Source: Neodontobutis hainanensis (Eukaryota; Chordata; Actinopteri; Gobiiformes; Odontobutidae). Taken from it: a stretch of DNA of 64,000 bases. The stretch spans positions 1 to 64,000 of the forward strand of contig JALDNG010000020.1 in NCBI GenBank assembly GCA_024349245.1, read 5' to 3'. A program made the translations under genes and the position numbers. A model generated the notes under the pieces. That model saw only the letters and a list, made by a program, of their open reading frames with translations, searched no databases and was not told the DNA's origin. Shown here in pieces: positions 23,600 to 33,300 of this stretch (its first letter is position 1; each line of letters opens with the position of its first letter).

Positions 23600-24825
23600 A
23601 CAGACTAAGGCTACGTTAGATGCAAGTTTTGAGGGAACGTGCAGTTAGCTGACGGCTTTGGTTATGTCCATAACCAGAGCTGTTGCCAGTGAATTGAAGG
23701 TTAATTTCTCTACTATAAACCATCTCTAAAGGCGTTTCAGAGAATTTCGCAGAACAATTATCGGCCTCACAACCACAGACCACGTGTTACCACACCAGCC
23801 CAGGACCTCCTCATCCAGCATCTTCACCTCCAATATCCTCTGAGACCATCCACCCGGACAGCTGCTGCAACAATCGGTTTGAATAACCAAAGAACTTCAG
23901 CTTCACTAACGATCAGAAAGTCTCAGGCAAGCTCATCTGCTCGTCGTCCTCATCGGGGTCTCGACCTGACTGCAGTTTGTCGAAGTAACCGACTTCCGTG
24001 ACTAAATGCTCACATTTGATGGCGTCTGGCTCTTTGGAGTTGTTCTCTTTACGGATGAATCCTGGTTTTCACTGTACAGGGCAGATGGCAGACAGTGTGT
24101 ATGGCATTGTGTGGGTTAGCAGTTTGCTGATGTCAACGTTGTGGATCAAGTGGCCCATGGTGGCAGTGGGGTTATGGTATGGGCAGGTTGTATGTTATAG
24201 ACAACGAACACAGGTGAATTTTATTGAGATACAGTGACAAGATCTGTAGGCCCATTGTTGTGCCATTCATCCACAACCATCACCTCATGTAGCAGCAGAT
24301 AATGCTCGGCCCCATGTTGCAAGGATCTGTACACAATTCCTGAAAGCTAAAAACATCCCAGTTCTTACATGGCCAAGAATGCTGGATTTGCGTATACAAC
24401 AGTGTGTTCCACTTCCTGCCAATATCCTGCATCTTGGCACAGCCATTGAAGAGGAGTGGACCAACATTCCACAATCAACCACCTGATCAACACTATGCAA
24501 AGGAGATGTGTTGTTGCACTGTGTGATACAAATAGTGGTCACACTAGATACTGTTTTTTTAACCCCCCCGGACCCCCCCAGTACATTGAAACTGCACATA
24601 TTAGAGTGGACTTTTTTTTTCTCACACCTGTGCAATAATCATGCTCTCTAATCAGCCTCCTTCATATGCCACACCTGTGAGGTGGATGGATTATTTCGGC
24701 AACAGAAGTAATGCTCACTGGCACAGATTTGGACAGATTTATGAACAATGTTACAGAAATAGCCCTTTTGTGCTCATAAACAAAGTCATTGATTTGAGTT
24801 CAGCTCATGTAAAATCTTCACTGTG
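23600..24825 (+). mobile_element. Tc1-like transposon with dead transposase
   Basis: Most of a Tc1-like (DDE) transposase is readable in broken frames: a TVGCxx-like N-terminal part, RPHNHRPRVTTPAQDL near 23765, LFTDESWFSLYRADGRQ near 24045 (first catalytic Asp region) and VDQVAHGGSGVMVWAG near 24140. ADNARPHVARICTQFL follows near 24295 (second Asp), then AIEEEWTNIPQ near 24445. The stretch between TWP and LRIQQ, which normally carries the SPDMSPIEHVW block with the catalytic Glu, is missing. Other deletions, stops and shifts are present. The 3' UTR (AAACTGCACATATTAGAGTGG, GTGCAATAATCATGCT, GCCACACCTGTGAGGTGG) runs to about 24825, where the right terminus is lost. The element cannot move by itself. 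Confidence 0.95.
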
Positions 24826-24884
24826 CATCCTTTAGGCTGCACAGTTAAAATTAGACATTTTTTGTGCTGCAGTTCTTTAAATTA

Positions 24885-25075
24885 GGGGTAAGGTCATTGT
24901 CCCATATCCTAATTGCTCTGGGATGAAAACTTTCAAAAAATTATTAGGTGCATGTTTTATGGACCTATGTAGCAGAAAACAACATTAAAAAGGTGAAGGG
25001 CTTGGTCCAAGTAGTCCTTGAAGATGCTGTATGTCTTCTGCAGAAGACTTTTCAGGGATAGGAGCTGTCAGTTTG
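24885..25075 (-). mobile_element. LINE C-terminal fragment, reverse strand
   Basis: Read on the minus strand, the decayed frame gives YSIFKDYLDQALHLFNVV, then a broken arginine-rich stretch, then FHPRAIRIWDNDL. This fits the pattern HSIIKDP-HPLHHLF-LLPSGRRYR-(RT)-F--SF-PRAI-LWN seen at the C-terminus of a common fish LINE. It has at least two in-frame stops and one frameshift. It sits only about 60 bases past the Tc1 remnant, so the region has collected insertions. The clade is not assigned. Confidence 0.65.
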
Positions 25076-27370
25076 TTCTATGGGAAAATAGCTTGTAAAA
25101 ATACAATACATTCCTTTCATTTTGTATCATGTACTGCTGCATTAATCAAACACTTTAACATCTATGGAACAACAGGCTGGACACTATGCAACAATACAGA
25201 AGACTGCATGAGGTTTAGTTTATAAAATCAGTTGATGGATAATAACATTTTATTACATTTAAAGGCAGAATATTTACAACTCAACAGGAATAATCAGCTC
25301 AACCCAATGTTATCACTCACTTTATACATTCTTAGCTCAAATCTACATTCCCTGTCGAGAAAGAGATATTTAAATGAAGGAAAGACGATGCCTCTACTGT
25401 TTTACCGTTTGTGCCATCTGGCGAGATTATCATCAGCACAGCTTTGCTCCCGGAGAGCCATTACTAGAAGATGGAGTAAGATGTACGACATATGAATTGT
25501 GAAAGTCACACCGCTACCATATGGAGGAAGCCTAAAGGATGCACAGAGAAAGTCCTGATTGCCTCGATGACATTAACTTTATAAACACCCATGAGCTTTT
25601 ACTGAAGTGTCTACCACAACCTTCAGTCTCGTTTAAAACCATATGCGCCTCAGATAAAATATTGGTGTGTCTCATTCATGCCTGCTTGTTGAACATTATC
25701 ACTTTTTTTCTGCAGGAAACCTCTGAAATTAGCTGCCAGGGGGATCTATAGTCTGCAACAGCGATCAGGCAATCGCTTCGAGGGAGATGGATGGGTTTCA
25801 TTAAGTTTTCACGATGAAACAGAATGGCAACAAATTGCAGCCAATATTACAAGCTGATCTTAAATGGGTGTATAACAAATGTAAAGCAAGTCAAAGCTGT
25901 TTTCTACTTGTTTAAAAGAATCACACAAGCACTTTATTCTTCCGTGGTGTTGTTTATTTGCTTCTTGTGGGCACAGAAAAGATGTAGACTGGACTTTAAG
26001 GGATTGAAAGTCTGAGATTTTTTTGTTCTTATTTTGCATCTATAGAAATTCCCAGGATGCACATCATAGGGAACATTGGGTCATGTGACAGGAGTGCCAC
26101 TTTAAGTGCCTCTAAACTCAAAACACATGTTGTATGTTTTTTCAGTTGTTTCTCAGTTTTTGTCCACCCCACATGAACCTTCCAGTATATCAGTGTGTTT
26201 AGAAGAGTCTCTTGTTACCCGCAGTGAAAACATTTATAAGATCCAATATGCTGTTTGTGAGTGAGACTCTCCTGTTTGCAGTGGCAGGAAGCTCCATGGG
26301 AATCTGCTTGGTTAGGGCAGCTATTATTATCTTTTTAAAAATATTGTAAAAAAGAAAATAATGAATTACAAATTTTTAGGCATTTTGTGTGAGTTTGTTA
26401 CTTGTGGCTGTCTTTTTTAATGTCACCTGTCAATGTTTAGACAAGGAGATGAAGTTATTTTAAATCAGCGAGGGTCATATGGTTTTATAAAATGTTATAT
26501 TTACCGTTTTACCTTTTTTTTATTCACTTTTCTTGAAACATTTTTCATTAATTTATTGCCACCAGTCAGCCCTGAAATGGACACTGTGAAACCTCGTATG
26601 CTTTAGTTGACAGTGTGCCAGCTTAAAGCCACATCTTTCCGAATGTCACAATGAATGCCGCCAATGGGATAAAATATTCTGACGTGTACTGTTTCTCCAC
26701 TTTTCCTGAGATGAGCTTCGTTGACACCTCGGCCCACTGCTGCCAGTAAAACAGAATATAATTTCAATTCCCAAAACACCCAAGGTGAGCTTCGGGGGTT
26801 TAGCTGGCTGCCACAGGTATCACAGCATAAGAAAAGATGCTATTTTTACAAATGCCATCTTTGTGCATTTTTGTTTTGGGGGGAGTCCTGGCCGTCAAAA
26901 TGCCAGTTAGGGCCAGCTGAGCACAGTTTGCTCGTGTCACTTATATCCCGGGATCTGGTTCAGAATGCAGCAGAGACCATTGTGAAAAGTAAGGCTGTGT
27001 CTGTTCAAATGGAACTGCTCAAGGAGGTGGGCACTGTTAAAAAGCTACAAACCAGGTTGACAAAAACACACAGGCACCCATGCATCCAAGCTGAAGCACT
27101 CTGAGTCCTCTTGTGCCTGCTGGCGTTGCTCTGTAAGCTGCTGTGCCATGCTGACAGCCAGAGGTTATTACAGCTGTGTACATTGCCAGGACGCACAAGC
27201 TTGAGGAAAACATTTACATATTCCAACACAGTCTCCAAAAATATATTTTTTTAATTTCCATTTCCTCCATGATAAAACAAAATGTAATGTTTCCACCACA
27301 AAATTATTGTAAGTTAACTTTCCAGAACGTTGATGTGGCTAAGGTGGAGTTTTTAGTGAAATGAATGTAA
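25076..27370. other. Unique DNA, no gene supported
   Basis: The block 25230-25830 is sequence-complex and free of known repeats, with words such as GCAATCGCTTCGAGGGAG. It is a reasonable candidate for a conserved non-coding element. A 127-codon plus-strand frame at 26721-27104 shows no domain, signal or splice context I recognise. The remainder is AT-rich. Confidence 0.5.
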
Positions 27371-27461
27371 GGTGAGTGATTAGTACCCCTGCAACACAGC
27401 AAAAAGGTTGTGGGATTGATCCCCTGAACATTGTCTTTGGTGTAAAGTCAGCATGTCCTTT
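27371..27461 (+). mobile_element. Family A interspersed repeat, 5' fragment
   Basis: The order is GTGAGTGATTAGTACCCCTG, CAACACAGCAAAAAGGTTGT, GGGATTGATCCCC (degenerate B-box), TGTCTTTGGTGTAAAG, then GTCAGCATGTCCTT. It matches the head of the copy at 1778 with small deletions. The 3' half is absent. Confidence 0.7.
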
Positions 27462-27819
27462 CAAGTATTCAGTAAATCCAAACTGAATAAAAGTTAGTTT
27501 AGTTATGTGTGTTAGTGAGTGTTGAACTCAAATCAGCCACGACAGACTAGTCAATTTGTGAATATAAAGTTGAATTAGTTACAACTCAACGGTGTTTTCT
27601 CTGGGTGTATAATGGTACAATATTTATATTTTTTGAACAGATTGAACAGATTAAAAGGTTGTTGGGTGCAAATTTTACCTTTCCACTTCTCTCATCTTCC
27701 TCTTGAGACATTTCTTCTGTCTTAGCCGTCTTCAGCTCCCTGACATCTTCCACACAGCTTCTTTCTTGGGCCACCCACCGACTGAAGTGACATGTGCCAA
27801 TCAGCTCCGTGTCAGCAAA

Positions 27820-27945
27820 CGGTTACCCGGCCAGTCAGCTATCAGTCAGTTCATCTGTCGGTCAAAAGTGACTCTAGTCGAACGACCGGCCATTCAGTCC
27901 ATCCAACGGACAGCCTGTCATTCAAACAGTCAGCGGAATAGCTTT
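27820..27945. repeat. Degenerate CAGT/GTCA tandem repeat
   Basis: The words CAGTCAG, ATCAGTCAG, TCGGTCA, ATTCAGTCC and ACAGTCAGC recur every 10-20 bases, with CCGGCC and CCAACGG spacers. This is the look of an old tetranucleotide repeat (CAGT)n broken by substitutions. A short domain-free 82-codon frame crosses it and is an artefact. Confidence 0.5.
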
Positions 27946-28690
27946 GACTGACGCAACGCCAGGTCATCACTTCCCCTCAGGGTTATTATTAAAGAACAAG
28001 ACAGATTTAATACTTAAACAGTGTTTCATAGAAATCTCTGTTGGCTCATCCTTGAACAGAAATAACTTGAATAAAAATATCCAATGACATCTTGCGTATT
28101 GCATCATAATTGTGCAATGAAATGTAGAGGTTGAGATTGAATAAAAAAGCAACTGACACTCATACTTTAGTGTCAGCCCCGAATTAAAAAATTATTTTAT
28201 TTACTTTCTGTAAATATTCTAAGTTTAAAGATCTCATATATTACAGTATAATAATTGACAGTAGCATAAATTAGATCTTCATATTTAATTTTTTCACAGA
28301 TTACTTTATAAATATGTTGTTAGTTAAAACCACAAATTCATGCAATGCCAGTTTAAGCAACTAAGACCCTACTTATGTACAAAATAGTTTTAGTCACATT
28401 TTTGAACAGAGAACTGCCACTGTCTCACTAAAGTCATGTAAACCTCTTGGTTAACACCAACAAAAACATTTTATAACATAAATTTCACATTTATTATTGG
28501 CCCATTTAAGCAATCTTGTTCGGCGCTTCTCTATTAAATTTTTTTTATTTTATTCATTTTCCAAATCATATTGTAGGTCTTTACTGTTCAGTGTCCAAAC
28601 CAGCATAATCATTTTCAGTTAATCAAAGGGCTAACAGACAATCATTAACTCTCACATTTATTCCGGCGGGTAATTTAGTAATGCACCGAG
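27946..28690. other. AT-rich unique DNA, nothing recognised
   Basis: Dense in A/T runs. The only frames are short and lack features. Confidence 0.55.
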
Positions 28691-28792
28691 TCTGCATTTG
28701 ACTCCACACAGGGAGGCTGTGACTGACTCGGAAATCAAACCTGCAATCTTTTGGTTGTTACAAGAGTGCTAACTTTCACAGCACTGTGCCAC
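28691..28792 (-). mobile_element. Family A interspersed repeat, 5' part, reverse strand
   Basis: The minus strand reads GGTGGCACAGTGCTGTGAAAG, then TTAGCACTCTTGTAACAACC, GATTGCAGGTTTGATTTCC (B-box-like), CTCCCTGTGTGGAGTC, then AATGCAG. The order matches the other family A heads in this window. The copy stops before the CTCTCCGGG block. Confidence 0.75.
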
Positions 28793-29151
28793 CCTCTGTG
28801 ACAAAAAATGAGAAGGTGTTTGATCAGGTTCACATCTTTGAAGTTGGTCTGGATCAAGTGACTCATTTCCTCCTCAGTGATTAGAAGATACTTCAGGTTC
28901 CCTGTTGGCTATAACATCATTGTAACTCATCAAAGTACCATCAGAATATCAGTGATGTTAAGTTTTTATGGATTTCCTGATAGTCCATTCTTCCTGAATT
29001 ATAGTTATTTTAACAAAAAAAATATATATATATCAAATGCAGATAATTACACCTGATATTTCTGAACCAGAGACAGGTTTTTGAGTCCTGTTATGTTTGT
29101 AGATGTTTTATCAATGACTTGTTTTGATGAAGACAGTTTGTGGTGCATTTT

Positions 29152-29205
<54 letters not shown>

Positions 29206-30606
29206 TTTTTTCTAACCAATGCTTTTTAGAGAAAAGGAGAAACAAAATCTTACACATCTGAGAAAATAAATTGTATGAATTCATCCGAGGAGGTCAATCA
29301 AGTAGAAAAGAGGCTGGGTATTGGTTTTTGGAGCCCAAAGTTGTTCATCTTTTTTATTATTAATTTATCGGTCTACAGCTGTGTTTAACCAGCTTAACCC
29401 AAGATGATTAGAAGCACTTGTCTTTGAAAGTTCTCAGTCATCCAGGTCATCTTGAAGAAAAGCTTAAAGCAAAAGCATCTGGATGTTGTTTTCTCAGCCT
29501 TTAAGCACTTCTAACCTCGTACTTTGTCAAGCCTTACAAGAATACAAGATAACTAAAACAGCCCTTTAGGAGACAGCTGGTTGTCTTCTGACAGTAACAA
29601 TATAGTGTATAAATAATAGAAACAAAGAGAAAATATAAAGAAAGTGTATTCAGAGTCTTGGAGTCAGCATCTACCAGCCTACATACTTTGTTTGGGTTCC
29701 AGCTTTTCTTTCTGAAACTCTTGGACACATTTTCCTTCTTGAAAGATTGATGCCTGCAGTTTTGTTGCATTTGCCTAGACAAGCAAACACAAAGAGACAC
29801 CCACATACACACTTGTACTCACTCACACAGAGACTGACAAAAGTAATATGACAAAGAATTAATGAGAAAGAGGAAACAAGAGAGCAACCCTGTCTGTTTG
29901 TTAGCAAAGAGGCTCTGTTTCGCTGTTCACGTTGATTGGAATGATTTGGATGGATGCTTTGCTGCTGTTTATGCGAATGAGTGTGTGCTTGGGTGTTATC
30001 GGCTACACCATTTTCCCGCATATTAAAACTGCGAGAAAATTGTATATCCTATTGAGCAAATAATCTCGTAGCCTAATGCATTAGTCTGCCAAAAACACCC
30101 ACGGCTACCTGTTGCATTTTCAGAGATGATATGAGCCCAAGGGAAGATGGCTGACCCTGTCACAGCTTTCTGTCAAAGTGGTAAATAGATGCCAAAATGG
30201 AGTTGTATTATAATTTTGAAGGCCCATTTATGTATTTATTTTATTTATTTTTTTTTGCTGGACTGAAAACATATCATAAGGAAGGATATGATTAGAGTAG
30301 ACTATATTTTCAACAATGGGAAATTTGTTTTTGTGGCCACATATTGGGATTGAACTTGGTGAAAGATACATACATCAGTAAACACACAGCAGCAACATGC
30401 ACTGCTCGATAAAACACATTTCTGCACTAGAATTTGATCCAATGATTCCATATTACATACAATTATATCTGCTAAATCTCGATAGCAAAGTGAAGAGTGC
30501 CCTGATGGTCTAGACAAATAAGCTTAATTAAAACCATGACGACTGCTGCCTATACCTTTCTTCTAAAAAGCTTAAACCTTGAACCTACAAGTCTACAAGG
30601 AAATTT
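28793..30606. other. Unique DNA with simple repeats, no gene seen
   Basis: Contains the (AT)17 plus T-run tract listed separately and a short (AT)n near 29020. The minus-strand frames of 92 and 116 codons near 29534-30021 overlap each other and show no domain. The block 30040-30230 is complex and repeat-free. Confidence 0.5.
29155..29211. repeat. (AT)17 microsatellite followed by a T run
   Basis: A perfect alternating AT tract at 29155-29188 passes directly into about 23 T. The AT part is self-complementary and can extrude a hairpin. Both parts are prone to slippage, so the true length may vary between individuals and be wrong in assemblies. Confidence 0.95.
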
Positions 30607-30839
30607 GGTGACACTTTATTTTACAGTACACATAATACATTGTATCTACCTATTTGTGTAACAAACTGTAATAACTTCATTACATAACTACATATTACAT
30701 ACATGATAGAATTATGTGTAGGGTTAGGGTAGTTACACTATAAAGTTACATGTTATTACAGTTTGTTACACAGTGTGTTACGTTGTATTTAATGAGGTAG
30801 ATACAATGTACCAAGTGTATTGTAAGATAAAGTGATACC
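30607..30839. mobile_element. Palindromic MITE-like element with long terminal inverted repeats
   Basis: The left end GGTGACACTTTATTTTACAG pairs with the right end, whose reverse complement starts GGTATCACTTTATCTTACAA. Over the outer 45 bases about 37 match. An inner block TGTGTAACAAACTGTAATAAC at 30655-30675 is repeated perfectly in inverted form at 30752-30772. The whole 233-bp unit therefore folds on itself around about 30715, with a short GGGTTAGGGT stretch near the centre. It has no coding capacity. Elements with GGT-ACACTTTA ends are common in fish. The superfamily cannot be fixed here, as no clear target duplication is seen. Confidence 0.8.
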
Positions 30840-31073
30840 AGATATTTTTATAGAGGTTTGACACAAATACAGCTCCAACAGTGCTCCATCATCTGCTCCA
30901 TCTCAGATAAGGAAACCGATTCATTCAGTGACTCATTGACATAAATGGACGATGACATTGAGTGGCCTTTCTAAGCTATAATGCAAAGCAAAAGTGTACA
31001 GTGTGCCATTATTAGGAGAACTTGAGCTATGGCACCATAAAAGACCCCACTCTATTTGCACAGAAGTCTATGC

Positions 31074-31175
31074 TAGGGTTGGGCCAATATGAAATTTTCA
31101 GCCGATATCGAGAGCCAATATTTATTTAGCTGTTGTGGCCGATATCCTATTTTGGCAAATGTTAATTTATTCACT
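31074..31175. mobile_element. Possible DNA-transposon end
   Basis: GCTAGGGTTGGGCCAATATG is followed by the word GCCGATATC twice, 50 bases apart. Starts of the type TAGGGTTGGGC with GATATCG-rich insides are familiar from ends of fish DNA transposons. The partner end is not found. Confidence 0.3.
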
Positions 31176-31210
31176 TTGAGATGAACCATCTCGTGTTCAA
31201 GGGAGTTCTC

Positions 31211-31392
31211 ATTCATTCACTAGGGACACTTTAGACTTGCCAATTGACCTATACATGTGTTTGGACGGTGGGAGGAAGCCGGAGTACCCGGAGAGAATCC
31301 ACTGTATCCACGTTGAGGACATGCAGACTCTTCACAGAAAGACCGGAGTCGGCTTAGGATGTTTGAGTCGGCCGGGTTTTGAACTCACAACC
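31211..31392 (-). mobile_element. Family A interspersed repeat, reverse strand
   Basis: On the minus strand it reads GGTTGTGAGTTCAAAACCCG, GCCGACTCAAACATC, GACTCCGGTCTTTCTGTGAA, GTCTGCATGTCC, TCTCTCCGGGTACTCCGGC, TTCCTCCCACCGTCCAAAC, then TTGGCAAGTCTAAAGTGTCC. It is the closest relative in this window of the copy at 1778-2240, including the GCCGACTCAAACAT word. It shows the uninterrupted layout that the other copy has lost. The 3' end (GCTGGGATAGG block) is missing. Confidence 0.85.
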
Positions 31393-31400
31393 TTTTTTTT

Positions 31401-31534
31401 GTTATTTAAATTACGCTTTTCCATCTAGTAGGCACTCAACGTGCTTTACCGGTGTTAAAGGTGTAACACCTCTGCAGGCAAGGGGAGTAAAGTGTCTTGC
31501 CCGAGGACACAACGACAGTATGAACTGTGGGGGA
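31401..31534 (-). mobile_element. SINE body and tail (type B), reverse strand
   Basis: The minus strand reads CATACTGTCGTTGTGTCCTC, GGGCAAGACACTTTACTCC, CTTGCCTGCAGAGGTG, GGTAAAGCACGTTGAGTGCC, then GGAAAAGCGTAATTTAAATAA. This is the post-tRNA body and tail of a fish SINE related to the head at 7760-7852. Its tRNA-like head is absent. Its tail abuts the family A copy to the left, pointing to nested or adjacent insertions. Confidence 0.75.
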
Positions 31535-31561
31535 AAGCAGGATGTTATGATGTTTTGGGAT

Positions 31562-31790
31562 CAGGGGCGCTGAAGGGATTTTTTAACGGGGGGGGGGGCA
31601 AACTGTCAGCCAATGACTTTAACTCAATTTCATATAGTGCCATATTGTGCGGTGGCGCAGGCGGTGATCAAGACGACGATATTTGCTATTTTTTTTTATG
31701 CCCAACGCAGTTTCTGCCAGCAAAGGGTAACATTGTTAGTATGATACCACCACCCCTTGCTGCCAGAAACCAGAAATCTTAACCTGCGAG
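31562..31790 (+). repeat. Unclassified repeat, copy 1 (partner at 58110)
   Basis: Starts CAGGGGCGCTGAAGG, an hAT-like terminal motif, then an 11-G run (31588-31598). The block 31649-31710 (GGTGGCGCAGG, CGGTGATCAAGACG, ATATTTGCTAT, GCCCAACGCAG) recurs at 58115-58178. After it lies an imperfect hairpin: 31710-31727 pairs with 31753-31770 (GTTTCTGCCAGCAA / TTGCTGCCAGAAAC). A CTGCGAGGCATT word near 31783 is the reverse of ATGCCTCGC near the end of the partner. The parts suggest a non-autonomous DNA element. The class is not proven. Confidence 0.55.
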
Positions 31791-33216
31791 GCATTTGTGC
31801 TTCAATTTCAAGACCGGGAATGTGTATTTGGTTCTTTGTGGGTTAGATAGGGGTTAGCGTATGGAAACAGGTAAAGAAACTATAAGAATTGTTTTGTTTT
31901 TTTTGTAATGGAAGTTTGTTTTGTGTATTACAACAATACTGGAAATAGTAATGTAGTAAAAAGAGGGGAACATTTCTGTCTGTCTAACGGGCTATCGCCT
32001 CTACCTCCAGATCCACATTGTGCAGCTTCATTACTAAATGAATCGTCATTAATAAAACTGTTCTGAGTATATTTTATAACATAAGGCATTTTTACATTAT
32101 CTCAAATGATCTCATACTTCACTAACAGGACTTTAACCCAACCATTTCCAGACATTAGAATACAATTACAAACCTACAAATGCAAATACACATTTCTCCA
32201 CACTTAAAATACCATTTATTTCTAAGAAAAGGTTAATGCATCTTTTTTTTAAGGTAAAGACGTTTTGTCTCTTATTCCAAGAGACTTTTTTAATTCTGAG
32301 GAATTGAATCCTAGACAATTTCATTTGAGCAGAAAAAGAAGGCAAGGCAATTTATTTCTACAGTATTGCACAATTTATACACTGGGTCATTCAAAGTAAA
32401 AATAAAAGTAAATGAATGCCCACAACAGGCCAAAAAAACAAACAAACTTTGACCTCATTTAAACATTAGTGGTTTGTTTATGTGTTTTTTGTGTAGGTCG
32501 GGGGATTACAGTGTATTATACAAAATTAATTATGGATGATGGCAATATTTAAATTCAATCCTCCCACTTTCCCACTTCTCTGTCTCTCCATCTCTGACTC
32601 AGAACTCATCAGTATTAACACTGCAGCTGCTGTTGGAGAACATTCAAACTCCACTTAATTATCTCATTTACTGTGTGAAAACACGGAATAAACAATTACA
32701 AGGGAAATGGTCGACACATTTCATAACGATTTATGTAATAATAGCTTTGACTGTCATCTATGAAAATATAAGAGTGAGGACTTATTGTATCTATATTAAT
32801 CATGATTGTGTAATTAGCTTTCCTGCAAAACACAGTACAAAAAATATAAATCTTTATCTATAGTAAGTAATTATAAAATAACACCTACGTACATGTGTAA
32901 TTGAATTTTAGAGCAAAAAAATAATTTGAGGTTGAATTATGGGTATTGTTTGGGGCTGACAGACTTTGGAAAGTCAAGAAGCTTACTTCAAAATAAAATC
33001 TCATTGGTCAAAGAAATTGCATTTGTTATTAAAGCAAACTCGAGAGGAGCTTGTACTTTTGTTTGGCTATAATTCAGATCAGTTTGAGGGTCAATAAGTG
33101 GCAATGATAGACACATAAAAATACCTAGTGTATAATACACACAACGTTGGAGAGATAAAATCACTTTATGTGGCACAAAAGGAATGATTAACACATTTTG
33201 ATGAACCTATTCTGCA
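31791..33216. other. AT-rich unique DNA, no gene seen
   Basis: Long A/T-rich runs and short frames only. Nothing recognisable. Confidence 0.55.
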
Positions 33217-33300
33217 GGTCGCAGCGCTACAAGCTCCTGGGGTTTGATCCTAAGCCAGGTTAAGGTGTGTCTTTGTAGAGGTGGCATGTTTTGTGTCGAC
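33217..33300 (+). mobile_element. Family A interspersed repeat, 5' fragment
   Basis: GGTCGCAGCGCTACAAGC is followed by CTGGGGTTTGATCC (degenerate B-box), AAGCCAGGTTAAGG, TGTCTTTGTAGAGG, then GGCATGTTTTGTGTCG. The order fits the family A head up to the TGCATGTTCT block. The remainder is missing. Confidence 0.6.

Noticed and set aside
26721..27104. 127-codon plus-strand frame
   Set aside because: No domain or coding texture, and no splice sites at the edges.
30716..30735. GGGTTAGGGT as an interstitial telomere repeat
   Set aside because: Fewer than two full units, and it lies inside the inverted-repeat MITE, so it is part of that element.
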